From Imbricaverruca yamaguchii (taxonomy: Eukaryota > Arthropoda > Thecostraca > Neoverrucidae), in contig JAOTOL010001641.1 in assembly GCA_034440575.1 (NCBI GenBank), positions 1,913,501 to 1,977,500 of the forward strand: a stretch of 64,000 bases of DNA. Direction: 5' to 3'. The notes under the pieces were generated by a model that worked only from the letters and a program-made list of their open reading frames with translations, did not search any database and had not been told where the DNA came from. Positions 24,271-36,560 of the stretch are shown here, piece after piece. The position numbers and the translations under genes are program-made. Position 1 is the first letter of the stretch. Every line of letters starts with the position of its first letter.

Positions 24271-24876
24271 ATATTAGCAGGAAATTTTGTAACCAATGCC
24301 TTCCGATCAAGATATGTTCTTGATAATTGTAGTATTATTACACTACAGTTTAGGTGCATGCCACTACCGTGCTTTTGCGTTGGTGTTGTCTGTTATGTGC
24401 TCGCAAATGTTGCCTTTCTGAGCATTGTAATTTGTCTAATCTTGAGTCGTTCCTGGATCGTGAAGATCAACTTAACTTTTCTATCTCACAATGATTGACC
24501 ACCATGGAATATGAACCTTTATGAACTATATATGTAGACCTAATATTATGTACCGAATCAGAACGTACGTCTGGTAAACTTCAGTCCGGGCCAGGTCAAA
24601 GACTCGAAATCATAATCAGGCATCTATTTACGGTCACCAATGCACTCCAATTGCGTTCACGGCCACCACCGTTCACACTGTCATGTACTCAACTATTTAC
24701 ATTCATGCATACATACTACAAGCAATGGACCCCTCCCCATCCCCAACGCGGGAAGTCACGGCGCCGGTGGGGTTGGCTGAGCTGGGACGGTGGCGATGAC
24801 GGGTGAGGTTCCATGATGCCAAGTAACATTTGCATGGCGATGGTGGATGGTGGATGGTGGATGGCCCCAGCTCGGT
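24270..24876. other. Intron DNA without visible feature
   Basis: Unique-looking DNA inside the intron between C2B exons 1 and 2. A short GGATGGTGGATGGTGGATGG repeat lies at 24842-24864. Confidence 0.4.
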
Positions 24877-25044
24877 TGATTATTGGTTCTACGACGCATC
24901 GACCGTTGAGTCATGTAGCGTCGCCAATCTCTCACGCCGATTGGTCGCGGGCGAAGAGTAGCGACAGGCGAAACTCGAACCCACAACCTTTCGATTGTGA
25001 GACGAGCAACTTACCCCTAGACTACTCGCCTCCGGCCCCGGCTC
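24876..25044 (-). mobile_element. SINE copy 1: tRNA-like head plus hairpin 3' domain
   Basis: Minus strand: an A-box-like TAGTCTAGGGGTAAG and a B-box-like GGTTCGAGTTT about 40 bases later, as in a polymerase III tRNA promoter, then a domain shared with other copies (CGACCAATCGGCGTGAGAGA) and a hairpin CGACGC...GCGTCG. It ends in CCAATAATCAA. Confidence 0.75.
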
Positions 25045-25514
25045 AGTTCTTCGGCTCCACCATCCGATAATGTCGCCATCGTGCTCCACCCCTCTGCTCC
25101 ACCGGTGACCGTGCTGCCCGATGGTGTGCCAGTCCGGTGTCCAGCGCCGCGCGGCACCAGTGTGCTGCCTTCACCGTGGCGCCACCAACGGTCCCCATCG
25201 TCCTCCATCGCTTCTGGAGTTATGCATCATACTTTCTCCCTCTTCCTTTTTTTGGCGCGGATGGTCGCGATTTTTAAAAGAATTCTAGCGTCTCATCCCG
25301 CTTCCATCGCAGGCAGGTCAGCTTCCCCCAATTTACTCCCTTTTGCGGTCGAGCAGTATGGCCGGCGGCAATGGTGGTCGGTTCTTCATTTCAGCGCACG
25401 AAAGATGTCCAGACGCCTTTCGGTGGACTATTATGACGATTTTCTGCTTTGAAAGGCCAGCTGCAGGGTCCTGTTCGTGACCTGTTTTCTTGTTTTTGTC
25501 AGCTGAAACTGCGA

Positions 25515-25616
25515 TCTGGACACGCTGGGGTGGGAGACGCCCAGATTTGTGTCGGGAGAGCTGGTCCGGACACGCTGGGGTGGGAGACGCCCAGCTATGT
25601 GGCGCGAGAGCTGGTT
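25515..25616. repeat. 50-bp tandem duplication
   Basis: GGACACGCTGGGGTGGGAGA-CGCCCAG begins at 25518 and again at 25568. Confidence 0.85.
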
Positions 25617-25696
25617 TTTGGTCGACCCTCTGAACATCTTTCGAAAAATGTAAAATTTCTTTCAGTACCACCCAGTGTTGGATTTTCACTTCTCGG

Positions 25697-25880
25697 TCTT
25701 GTATTCGGAGTGTATAATTTTTAGGCTTGCCAAAGTATGGAGTGTATAATTTTGAGAAGCACTACATTATGAGGTGTATAATTTCCCAGTTTGGCAAATT
25801 ATGGGGTGTATATTGAAGCACCAAGTAATGGAGTATATACATTTATAAATAACGAAGTGTATACATTTTGAAAAATGCAG
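25697..25880. repeat. AT-rich degenerate tandem repeat
   Basis: About six diverged units around ATGGAGTGTATAATTTT, 30-42 bp apart. Confidence 0.7.
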
Positions 25881-25910
25881 TGGTGTTTCCTGGAATGAAG
25901 AATAAAAACC

Positions 25911-26057
25911 CGGGGGCCTCGGTAGCTTAGACGGTGGAGCGTGGGACTCGAATCTCGCGGCCGGCGGCATTTGCAGAGTCCACCCACGACCAATCGGTGT
26001 GATAGGTTGGCGACGCTATAGAACCTTGTGGTTGAATGCGTCGTAAAATAACCCGAC
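25911..26057 (+). mobile_element. SINE copy 2: tRNA-like head plus hairpin 3' domain
   Basis: Head GGGGGCCTCGGTAGCTTAGA (A box) with a shortened middle and a CTCGAATCTCGCGG B-box-like segment, then CGACCAATCGGTGTGATAGG and the hairpin CGACGC...GCGTCG, ending CGTAAAATAACCC. Confidence 0.75.
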
Positions 26058-26473
26058 AATTCTTCTCCTTCAAGAATAAAACTCCTTCGTCATTTGTTAG
26101 GTTTCTATCATGGTGTCTAACAGACAACCAGATGGGGTCCACCATACATCGTCGTCTGAAGTCATCCACGTTACGTGAATTACTTATAAGGCAACTCCCT
26201 GAACAATGGTAGAGAAAATGATCACAAAAGTATACTTAATCGATGTCAACCAAGTTTATATATCAATACCTGTCACTCCTGACATACCAACACCGCACAC
26301 CTAATACAAATTCACAACATACCTCGAGAGCAGGACGTACGTGCACCGACTAATCTATGGGAGGGTCTAAGATGTTACTTCGGGATATGGGTTTTTGAAT
26401 ATATAATGGTTTAAGGAAAAACTAAAGCAATCCGTCTAAAATCTTTTATTCTCTCGATTACGAAATTAGCTAC

Positions 26474-26699
26474 ATAGGGTTACGTCGGCAGCTGCACACG
26501 GTTACGTTGGCAACTGCATATGGTTACGTCGGCAGCTGCACATGGTTACGTAGGCAACTGCATATGGTTGCGTCTGCAGCTGCATATGTTACGTCGGCAG
26601 CTACATGTGGTTACGTTGGCAGCTACATATGGTTACGTCAGCAGCTGCACACGGTCTCGTCGGCAGCTGCACACGGTTACGTAGGCAGCTGCATATGAC
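26474..26699. repeat. 22-bp minisatellite, about 10 units
   Basis: Unit GGTTACGTCGGCAGCTGCAC plus AT/AC. Variation is mostly in the CGTCGG and AGCTGCA positions. Confidence 0.9.
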
Positions 26700-26930
26700 T
26701 ACGGCGCAGCGTTCATGGCGTGACGACTGCCTCGCCACGCTGGCCTCAGCTGCCGTGACTGGGTCAGGTGCAGCGCCCTGGGGCGTGGAGCTGATCGATA
26801 GCTGGGCGCGTGGTTTTGGTGGTGGGGTGGGAGGGGGATGGAGGTGTGGCAGGCGGCAGGTCAACCCTGCTCCGGTTTGTGCCGCGTGCACCAAGTGTCT
26901 GCACCGTCTGCTGTGACTATCGACCGCCGG

Positions 26931-28078
26931 TCACCTGCAACACCGTCAGCACAGTCACCACCATAGGGCACTCCGTCCACACTCCGGTCACCTGCAGCAC
27001 CGTCAGCACTGTCACCACCATAGGGCACTCCGTCCACACTCCGGTCACCTGCAGCACCGTCAGCACTGTCACCACCATAGGGCACTCCGTCCACACTCCG
27101 GTCACCTGCAGCACCGTCAGCACTGTCACCACCATAGGGCACTCCGTCCACACTCCGGTCACCTGCAGCACCGTCAGCACCGTCATCACCATAGGGCACT
27201 CCGTCCACACTCCGGTCACCGCAGCACCGCAGTCCACCATAGGGCACCCGTCCACACTCCGGTCACTGCAGCACCTCAGCATGTCATCACCATAGGGCAC
27301 TCCGTCCACACTCCGGTCACCTGCAACACCGTCAGCACTGTCACCACCATAGGGCACTCCGTCCACACTCCGGTCACCTGCAGCACCGTCAGCACTGTCA
27401 CCACCATAGGGCACTCCGTCCACACTCCGGTCACCTGCAGCACCGTCAGCACTGTCACCACCATAGGGCACTCCGTCCACACTCCGGTCACCTGCAGCAC
27501 CGTCAGCACTGTCACCACCATAGGGCACTCCGTCCACACTCCGGTCACCTGCAGCACCGTCAGCACTGTCACCACCATAGGGCACTCCATCCACACTCCG
27601 GTCACCTGCAGCACCGTCAGCACTGTCACCACCATAGGGCACTCCGTCCACACTCCGGTCACCTGCAGCACCGTCAGCACTGTCACCACCATAGGGCACT
27701 CCGTCCACACTCCGGTCACCTGCAGCACCGTCAGCACTGTCACCACCATAGGGCACTCCGTCCACCCCGGTACCTGCAGCACCTCAGCTACACCATAGGG
27801 CACTCCGTCCACACTCCGGTCACCTGCAGCACCGTCAGACTGTCACCACCATAGGGCACTCCGTCCACACTCCGGTCACCTGCAGCACCGTCAGCGCTGT
27901 CACCACCATAGGGCACTCCGTCCACACTCCGGTCACCTGCAGCACCGTCAGCACAGTCACCACCATAGGGCACTCCGTCCACACTCCGGTCACCTGCAGC
28001 ACCGTCAGCACTGTCACCACCATAGGGCACTCCGTCCACACTCCGGTCACATGCAGCACCGTCAGCACCGTCACTCTG
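26931..28078. repeat. 57-bp minisatellite, about 20 units
   Basis: Unit CACTCCGGTCACCTGCAGCA + CCGTCAGCACTGTCACCACC + ATAGGGCACTCCGTCCA. Most units are identical; shortened, indel-bearing units at 27215-27290 and 27755-27840 divide the array into blocks. It lies in the intron before C2B exon 2. The 57-bp length keeps several frames open on both strands; no gene is called. Confidence 0.95.
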
Positions 28079-28269
28079 CTGCGGCTCCTCCACAGGGCAC
28101 CTCGTTCCAACTTCGATCACCTGCAAACTATCGGTTCTGCCACCTAAACATGGCACTCCGTTCCCACTCCGGTCGCATGCAGAACGTCAATATCGTCATC
28201 TTGCTACGACTTCCCTCCATGACACTCCGTGCCCCTCTCTTGCCATCCAACTGCCCGCGCCCTCCCACC

Positions 28270-28510
28270 AACTCCGCAGTAGGGCAGGGCTCCTGCTCTA
28301 ACGGACGCCTCCTCCGCTACTCTTCGCCCGCGACCAATCGGCGTGAGAGATTACCGACGTTATATGACTCAACGGTCAACGTGTCGTAAAACCAATAACT
28401 ACCACGACGGCTTTTCAGTAGGGCTCCTGCCCTAACGAACGACTCCTCAGTAGGGCTCTTGCCCTAACGGACAGCTACTCAGTAGGGCTCCTGCCCTAAC
28501 CGACGGCTAA
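28270..28510. repeat. 35-bp GTAGGGCTCCTGCCCTAAC repeat with an embedded SINE piece
   Basis: Units CAGTAGGGCTCCTGCCCTAA + CGGACGGCTACT occur at about 28275, 28418, 28450 and 28480. Between the first and second lies the SINE 3' domain at 28308-28402. Each unit contains a small palindrome (AGGGCTCCTGCCCT). Confidence 0.75.
28308..28402 (+). mobile_element. SINE copy 3, 5'-truncated
   Basis: Shares CTACTCTTCGCCCGCGACCA-ATCGGCGTGAGAGA with copy 1, then the hairpin region and CGTAAAACCAATAACTAC. No tRNA-like head. Confidence 0.7.
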
Positions 28511-28738
28511 CTGCGCCGACGAACAGCTTGCGGCGTCGCCACCCTAATCGCCCACCAATGCTAGCTCGCCCTCCCCCTCCCCAATCGCGCCGCTGACATT
28601 ATTCAAGTTGCAATGTCGTCGAGCAGCCAGGTTATTGACTGTCATTGGGTGCCTGGCGGCAGCCTGAGCCCACGTCCAACCACTGACCGGAGCTGCCGGC
28701 CAGCACCGCTGCGAAACTAATGTGCAGCGTCGCTCCAG

Positions 28739-28908
28739 GCAGCTGACACCGGGCGGCAGCAAGCACAAGACCGCCACCAAATGGAAGAGTCTCAACCCGG
28801 AGTTTAACGAAGAGTTCACGTTCCCGTGTCGGCGCACCGAGCTGTCCCGCCGCACTCTCGACATCAGGGTCTACGACAAGGACATCGCCAAGAGCAATGA
28901 TTATATTG
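28739..28908 (+). CDS. Rabphilin-3A/Doc2-like C2B exon 2
   Basis: Continues the same domain after a 5.4 kb intron: QLTPGGSKHKTATKWKSLNP, EFNEEFTFPC, then LDIRVYDKDIAKSNDYIG. The lysine-rich strand and NPEFNEEF are hallmarks of rabphilin/Doc2 C2B, and the Asp-x-Asp...Asp of calcium loop 3 is intact. Starts after GCTCCAG (G completes the valine codon begun in exon 1; an earlier AG at 28726 would give a stop) and ends at ATTG/GTAAGC in phase 1. Tryptophan replaces a usual lysine in KxKKTLNPEF. Confidence 0.88.
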
Positions 28909-28909
28909 G

Positions 28910-30300
28910 TAAGCGACATGGACAGGGCAAAATCGTTCGATTTCATTATCACAGAATGGATGTGATTTATGTCGTACTTCCCAGACCTACAGGCTACAAT
29001 ACAAGTGGTTGGAAACCGTCGATACGTCATAAGTCAGGATTTGAAGCAATCAAGGCAGTGCTTGGAAGTTGAAAACGCCTGGTTGAACTTCAGTATCATT
29101 CGAAGAAATGTTTCTGATCACAGTAAAGAACTAGTTAAACCTCACACAGAAGATTGTGCTCAAGCATGTCCTGCCTGTAATGCGCATGACATTGACACCC
29201 TATAAAAGACTCAGGGACGACCGTTCGACACCCAGAATTCCTTAAATTGCTATTCGAATATGTGTATGTCACACAACTAGCAGGAGCACTGTAGGCACTA
29301 CAACACGAACGCTCGCATCAACTCGCAATGCATGACCGCGAAACACTTGTAGAAAACACGTAAATGGCCATCCCTACATGTCGTAGGGATGAGCCGATTT
29401 GTGCATGTCGTAGGGTCGTAGGAATAATCGGCTCATGTTCGTCGGACGTACATGAGCCGATTTGCTTCCCAACTAGAAATAAATGGTTACTTAGCGGTGC
29501 CTTCGGAAGTAGATGACCCGAATCGCTTTAGGAAAATATAGAACTAAAGACTAAAATGAAAATTAGCACACCGTAAAAAGGACTACTCAGAGGAGCCATC
29601 GGACATAGATGAGCCGATTTGCCTTGCAACTTATAACGCAAACGACTATCCAGAGGTATAAGGTACGTAGAAGATCCGAATTGCAAAACAGTGTAGTAAG
29701 CAAACTGACAACTTTGCATGGCATGCTTAGACTAACCCGCTACTAACAACTAACACGCGGCGGCCGGCGTGATAGGCGGTATGGACAATTACCTCCTTGT
29801 TCGCACGGTAAAGATCCCTCCGTGTTCTTCGATAAGAGTAGGCTGAGACCGGCACCCTGGCAAAATCAACTTCTCGCCACTTTCAAAGCACCCCCACCCC
29901 TACTCAAACTACAAATTATTTTTGTGGAGGAGTAAAGTAAAATTAAAACCATTTAGACATCAGGGAGATGTCCTCAACCCAGCTCCCGCCCTCAGAACCT
30001 AAAATATCACACTAACCATAACGAAAAATTTCCTTAACGTAAATGTCCACTTGCCTGAACCTTGATCGCAAACACTTGTCTTCATAGACAGACATGTAAC
30101 GCACTCGCCTTAAAGGCGGCGCAAATGACCTTTATGATCTGGCACGCCTAAAAAATCACTCTCCCTCCCCTGTTCGATTCATTCCCATTCCCGATTCGGT
30201 AGCTGTCGCTCGCTTCGTTATGTTTCGTGCGTCACCTGGCCACTGAAGAGCAGCGGATTATACTCCCAACTTTGAGCGATCGACTCACCGCCACCTCCAA
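28910..30300. other. Intron DNA; GAGCCGATTTG repeats at 29370-29690
   Basis: Within the large intron before C2B exon 3. Six diverged GATGAGCCGATTTG-like words lie at 29390-29690, two of them forming a perfect 12-bp inverted repeat (29426-29437 and 29451-29462). No exon is recognised. Confidence 0.5.
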
Positions 30301-30308
30301 TGAATACA

Positions 30309-30311
<3 letters not shown>

Positions 30312-30374
<63 letters not shown>
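30312..30374. repeat. (TA)n microsatellite
   Basis: About 31 TA units. Confidence 0.97.
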
Positions 30375-30377
<3 letters not shown>

Positions 30378-31670
30378 GTATGTACAGATATATAATATTA
30401 TATGTGTGCATGTATGGTGCATGCAGATGTACATCTGTGTCGGAGTGGAAATGTTAGATGGGTAATGTTTGTTAATAGTTTTACTGCGTGATAGCACTCA
30501 AGAGTGTCCATTCACTGTTAATCTCATTGGTTTATTGTACCATTGCACCACGCATGTGTAATACCAATCCTTGATTTGAAACGGTTAAATGTGCATGGTT
30601 TTAGATGACAGCGCAACAAATATGGGCCTGGGTGGCTATTGTTATTTCCGCGCCAGATGAAATACGATGTTTGATATGGAACATTTATACATACATGCAT
30701 GGGAGATACGGTGTACGAGTAAGCAGGTGCCCAGCATCACTCTTGCATGTATGCCGTTGCATTTCGGGTGGTATTTATTATCCACATATTATGAAAGAAG
30801 AATAATTGCTAGTGGAAGATTTAGCCAGCTGCATCATAATTTATCGTTCATTGATAGGTAATGCCAGTCAACGCAGGGCAGGGGAATTGCTTAACTTGGG
30901 GTACTTCGGCGTCACTAATGCCTACATTGGTGCCACTAAAAGTAACATCAAACACTATGAGCTGACACGCCTAATTATGTCACGATATCATTTAACATCA
31001 CCAGAAAATAACTCTAATGAATGTTTTGATCATCCACTGGCATGGTTGATATTAGTCTTACCACCAGAAACAAAATTATCCCGACATCTACCCGCCTACT
31101 CGATGCTTTGATGATTAACTGCCGTGGCCAGGGTTAGTCGTACCACAAGGAGCGATATCTTCCCGACATCCCATCGACTGCAAAGTAACTCATCTGCGAC
31201 TTAACGCTGAGCATCCATTAATGGGAACATACCGGTTGCTAGCAGGTATATTGCCATATTAGCTTCTTCAGCATCTTTTTTTACTGCAAAATGGCGACGC
31301 TCAAGCAGTCACCAGTTCAAGCAATGCAGGGCACGGATAAACACTCGTCAGCCTACAAGACTGGAATTTAATTACACAGCTGACACCCGTTAATGAGTTC
31401 CGGCGTTTTCTCGGCTGAATATACTGCCTGCGTCGCCACAAACATAGCCGGCAATGGCATAACGCCAGACATTTTGGAAGAGGAGTCCAATATTAAATTT
31501 CTCCAATAATCATTTTGTTGTCGAAAATAGTTCGATGGGCAAAAGCTCTAGAGGCTAATATACAAGAACTATCGATATTTAGCAAGCTGAGGGAGAAGAT
31601 ATCTCCCCTATGAGGGAGAGCAGTCAGCCGTCAGCTCCCCCATGTGTGCGCTATTCATATGTGGTTCCTG
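30375..31670. other. Intron DNA without visible feature
   Basis: No recognised exon, RNA or repeat; short chance frames only. Confidence 0.4.
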
Positions 31671-31671
31671 T

Positions 31672-31940
31672 CCCCACATCTACACGCGGCCGGTTTGTGT
31701 CCCTGTCTATACACAGCTGGTCCGTATCCCTGTACATGTACACAGCTAGTTCGTGTCCCTGCCTATACACAGCTGGTCCGTATCCCTGTACATGCACACA
31801 GCTAGTTCGTGTCCCTGCCTATACACAGCTGGTCCGTATCCCTGTACATGTACACAGCCGGTTCGTGTCCCTGCCTATACACAGCCGGTTCGTGTCCCTG
31901 ACTATACACAGCCGGTCGCCTCGAGCTGTGTCCCTGCCTT
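31672..31940. repeat. ~28-bp minisatellite, about 9 units
   Basis: Unit TGTCCCTGCCTATACACAGC TGGTTCG with alternating variants (TGTACATG for TGCCTATA; CCGTATC for TCGTGTC), so neighbouring units form a partly dimeric pattern. Confidence 0.85.
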
Positions 31941-32003
31941 TACACTAAATGCGTCTGCTTGGCGGAGCTTCGGATGCAATTGGTTGAGCAGCTAATTGGA
32001 GTG

Positions 32004-32277
<274 letters not shown>

Positions 32278-32349
32278 TACTGGTACCACACACTGGTGCA
32301 CTGGTGGTGGCACTCTTGAGCGAGCGCCAACACAGAAGACTAAGCAGCT

Positions 32350-33100
32350 AACTGGAGTGAGGTGTGTGGTACTGGTACTGGTACGAATGGTGTACCGAGC
32401 CCCGTCACAGGCAACGGAGCACCGGCCCGATGTTCTCAGGAATGAGCGCTAGATGGAGGGGGAGGGGGTGACCATAGCGTTTCATGTGAACCGAGTAATG
32501 AGTCGTCAGCTGTTTACGACGGATCGATACGCGGTCCAACAACAGGCACTAAATTATACACCGGCCATGTCGCCTCGCGTGCTGCCTGCCATGAAACGCA
32601 CACATCTGTCAAAATTCGCGATTTTTGGCGTCGGGGCGATGATGCAACTACAACTTGGCATTTATATAGCTTCCAGGTCTTGAAGAAGTCACCAACTAAG
32701 AATTTGAGTAAACTTGTTTCAGAAGATCAAAATGATAAGGCAGGTGCTTGCTCTGCGGCTTAAAATCAAGTACTTCACTACGCAAATGATAATGAACAAG
32801 TGTCATGTCGAGAGAAACCGTATTTCGCAAGTTTCACTAGTGAATTTTAATTATAAAGACGATGATGGCATTCATTTAGTACAATCATGGCATACGCTGG
32901 GTTTGTTTTTAAAAAGTTCTTAAAGCACCTAATATTTTTTTAATCACTTCAGAATTCCTCGCTTTATGATTGGCCAAAATACTTGTGACGTCACGTATGT
33001 CGTGGGTAGCGAAGGTCGACTGCCAGGCATTCGATTTTGCGCATAGGACGCTGCCGAGTTTGGATTAATCATGACTGTTTTAGCTTAAATGGCAGATATG
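32350..33100. other. Intron DNA without visible feature
   Basis: No recognised exon or repeat family. Confidence 0.35.
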
Positions 33101-33101
33101 T

Positions 33102-33960
33102 TTGACCGAGAATGGAGAGAATTGTACGCGCGACAACCCACTTAGAGGTGGACAACTCAACAACAGTACTGCACCACCCGTGCCTACTTCTACTCATGAT
33201 CCAAGTTATGAAACAACGCAAACAGACTGCGAGACAACCATTGAAGAACTCGGAGAAACCCATGTTGCAAGAATTAGCACCGACCACAGCTCTGATTACC
33301 TCCCGTCAGATAGTGAGCCAGAAGAAACCGATGATCATTTTCTAAATGATATGTCCCGGATGGTTGTTCGGGCTCTGGTCAAAAGGCACCCATCTCGGTA
33401 TATCGTTGTGCCTCCACAGCACTTCTATATCGTTGGTCTATTAGCCAATATGATTGAATATGTAAACAGAGGTCAGGCATTGACAAGGGAAGATTGAGTG
33501 TTTATGGTACTGATGTGCATAGGATTAGACATGCCGAGTCACCTGCTCGCCAGCCTGTTCGGTGTGGGCACTGGTTGCGTATCAAGGCTGCTAGCTCGTG
33601 TCGTGCCTATGCTAGGGAGCTGTTTAACCGAATTGGTTGCTTGACCAGAACAGCAACCGATCCGTGATAATCTGCCTGATGCATTTATGGCAAATTATTC
33701 GTCTTATGAAAGCATTATTTATTGTTCCGATTTCAAATTTAAAAACGGGCTCACGCGGTCGCGCAGAGTATGTCATGGTCAGAGTACAAAAAATGCAACA
33801 GTGTAAAATATCTCCTTTTTACTACCCCTGACGGACTCTCAACTTTGCATCTGATGGAAAACCAGGGCGCGTCAGTGACATGTACTTGGTGTGCAGTTCA
33901 GGATACCTGGAGTTTTTTGTCTTCAACGTCCGCCACCCAAGATCAGGTGACCAGGAACAC
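33102..33960 (+). pseudogene. Harbinger/ISL2EU-like transposase pseudogene (DDE_Tnp_4 type)
   Basis: The upstream part has an acidic N-terminal region with a TTQTDCET motif. The core reads ALTRED, a TGA stop, then VFMVLMCIGLDMPSHLLASL-FGVGTGCVSRLL (helix-turn-helix), a second stop, PEQQPIRDNLPDAFMANY, SIIYCSDFKF, and in another frame WSEYKKCNSVKYLLFTTPDG. These are the ordered landmarks of DDE_Tnp_4 proteins, where the usual IIDCTE carries the first catalytic Asp; here it is Tyr (IIYCSD). Two stops, at least one frameshift and the missing Asp show a dead copy inside the rabphilin-like intron. Terminal inverted repeats were not found. Confidence 0.7.
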
Positions 33961-35650
33961 CTTATATTAACACCATGAAATAAACAGTAAAATCGCGGCA
34001 CTCCCAGCTAAGAGATGGAAAACAAATAGACAAGCATACAAAGCATCGGGTATTAGAGCAATACAACTAATAATAAATAATAATGTTAGTAGTCATACCC
34101 AAAGGAGGCATATGACTGACCCTGGATCCATCCCAACAAGAAATTTGGCTCTAAACTATAATGTTAGCAGCTGGTTTGTGGCCGGATGGTGGTGAGCACT
34201 CCTGATTTGTAGTCATTTTTTTTTTAACTTTGGCTCCTCCCACAACTCCATCCAGCTAAGCATAGGCTTAGCTGGATCTACCAACAGTGCAACCGTTTTA
34301 GCAGGTTTCAAAGAGTTGGAGGCAGCAAAACGCGGCTGTTCGATAGTCCGGCCACCAAGCGTTCGAAAGGATGCAACTCTGAGCACCGCTGCCGTTGTGA
34401 AGATATAAACGATCGCCGGGTTGCGGATACACATCGAACGCGTTATCGCACGTTTGCGCGTATTTATAATGTTGGTCATGCATTCATGTATTACAACAAG
34501 CATTTAAGCATGTACACTGCATGTTGTAATTTACTGCAACATGCAGTATGCAGCTTGCAGTGAACCATTACCATTAAATGTCAGTTATCCCACTGTGGAG
34601 TAGAAATGTTTGAAAAAAATGTGAATGCATAAACAACTTCTCTTTCACTGGAGTGGAAGCCTTAGTGTCCAGATAGCGCGCATATCATTTATGGCATGGC
34701 CCTTCCCATTATTTCACACATTTTACTCAAAAACATTGTACAAGCTTTTACTGTTTGTTCACACGATACCACGATGTCCTGGATTTGAAAGAGTTAGTTA
34801 GTTATTGGGCTTTAGGGCGCATCGACTACATTGGTCATGTAGCGCCCATGGATTTGAAAGAGAAAAGTTAGCTGTTGCATTCTCACCATAATAGATTATC
34901 TACGTTTTTGAGGTTCAAATCTTCTTGAAAATCATTAGCTTAGTGTCACAAGCACTCCCCTGTTCTCCATGACATGATTCGATTAAAAAAATCTTGTATA
35001 AATACCCGATTCAGACTTCACTGCGCGTCTCTGGCTTGGCCGCTTAGATACACGACATATCTGACGTCATCACCACGAGTACGTATTTTAATTGAAGACG
35101 TCTCTTAATTGAAAAAAGTTTAATTTGTTAGGAAATCAACCTCCTATGAGCACAATACTTCAGTTTTGTGTGCGAAATACTACATACGTTTTTTCCAACA
35201 AAATACCCAGTACGTGAAACTTGTCATTATGTCCCATTCATACGCATCAACAAGTGAAAGAGCCATATTAACACGCAATATTTTATATTTTGATGAAAAT
35301 ATTTGCGTGAGGTTGTCTGATGCTCCGAATCGAGCTGTGCCATTAAAAAAATAACGTCAACGGTCAGAGATTTTGCAACTTTTGGCCCTTTAAAAATTCT
35401 CGTTTACGGGATTACTGAAATCGTGACATCGTGACCTAAGGTCACGTGGCCTATTTTACCTTTCGGGACAGTCACAATGTGATTTGAAAAAAGTGCACAA
35501 AAAAGTTCGATATCTTATCTTTTGAAGGAAAAAAAATATCGTTTTGCTCCTAAAACTCCACGTATCCGTTCAAAATTATGCATGCATGCATGCATGGTTG
35601 TTTTTGCGCTGGTTTATCGTGACCTATATGATATGTATTTAGAACGGCAT
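33961..35650. other. Intron DNA without recognised gene
   Basis: AT-rich; a SINE 3' domain lies at 34797-34852 and an 11-bp perfect hairpin (ACTGCATGTTG...CAACATGCAGT) at 34515-34545. No other structure stands out. Confidence 0.4.
34797..34852 (-). mobile_element. SINE copy 4: hairpin 3' domain only
   Basis: Minus strand: GGGCGCTACATGACCAATGT-AGTCGATGCGCCC with the same loop region and a CCCAATAAC end as the other copies, but with stem GGGCGC:GCGCCC instead of CGACGC:GCGTCG. Confidence 0.65.
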
Positions 35651-35968
35651 GCAGTGGAACCTCGGTTTTCGTGATTAATCCGTTCGAAAAAGTCTGACGA
35701 AAACCGAATTTACGAAAACTGAAGCAAACATTCCTATAAGAAGTAATGGAAATCCAATTAAGCCGTTCCAAACACCCAAAAATATTAACAACAAATAAAT
35801 TGTATAGAGAATAACTATAGCTTTACATACAGAAAACAATGACAAATAAATACAAATGACTAATGAAATGGATAAATGAGCATTTAACATCACTTTTACC
35901 TTTATTGAAGACTCTTGTTGGCTTATGGAAGACGGCGAAGAGAGGAGAGGGATGAGGAGAGGTTATTG

Positions 35969-36560
35969 TACCGAAGGGGAATCCCCCTCCATAAGGACTT
36001 CGAGTATTAAGGCCCTATCTAGGATTACTTCCTTTCTTTGTCTTTTACTGGCACTAGGACCAGCTTGAGAGCTACTGGACCACTGTTGCACACAAAATCT
36101 GACCAGAGGTCTGTTTCGGGTGTTTCTCGAAGATTTTCCTAAAGTGGGACAAGGCATTATCATTGAACACGTTGCAGACACGGCTTACAACAGCTTTGTT
36201 AGGGTAATATTTATCCACAAAACCTTGTAACTCACTGCACTTTGCACACATGTCCTTAATCACTGAGCAAGGCACATTATCCCCGCTCTCTTTGCACACA
36301 TGTCCTTAATCACTGAGTTAGGCACATTATCCCCGCTCTCTTTGTACACATGTCCTTAATCACTGAGCAAGGCACATTATCCCCGCTCTCTTTGCACACA
36401 TGTCCTTAATCACTGAGGAAGGCACATTATCCCCGCTCTCTTTTTCCTCCTCCTTCTCTGAAGCAATTTCCTTGGCTGCCGTTTGTTGCTGTTCCGGTTG
36501 AAGGTCTTGCAGCTCTTCAGTAGTTAGCTCTTCCCTGTGATCGTCCACCAACTCTTCCGC
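35969..36560 (-). pseudogene. Tigger transposase C-terminal remnant
   Basis: Reads VDDHREELTTEELQDLQPEQ (acidic coiled region), EKEEEKESGDNVPSSVIKDM, then CSELQGFVDKYYPNKAVVSR and ALSHFRKIFEKHPKQTS. These match the C-terminal tail I know from TIGD1/Tigger1-type proteins. Frameshifts lie inside a 50-bp tandem amplification (36244-36443, four copies) that repeats the segment for ESGDNVPSSVIKDMCAK, and again before the end at 35969. Not functional. Confidence 0.78.
36244..36443. repeat. 50-bp repeat, 4 copies, inside the Tigger remnant
   Basis: GCACACATGTCCTTAATCAC + TGAGCAAGGCACATTATCCC + CGCTCTCTTT begins at 36244, 36294, 36344 and 36394. 50 is not a multiple of three, so each copy shifts the frame. 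Confidence 0.92.

Noticed and set aside
24950..25040. A genuine tRNA gene
   Set aside because: A and B boxes are present but the acceptor stem does not pair and the same tail recurs elsewhere; it is a SINE head.
26861..28156. Long minus-strand frames (up to 282 codons)
   Set aside because: 57-bp minisatellite shadows.
28718..28726. Alternative acceptor GTGCAG for C2B exon 2
   Set aside because: Joining there puts TGA in frame six codons later; the acceptor at 28737-28738 restores the conserved sequence.
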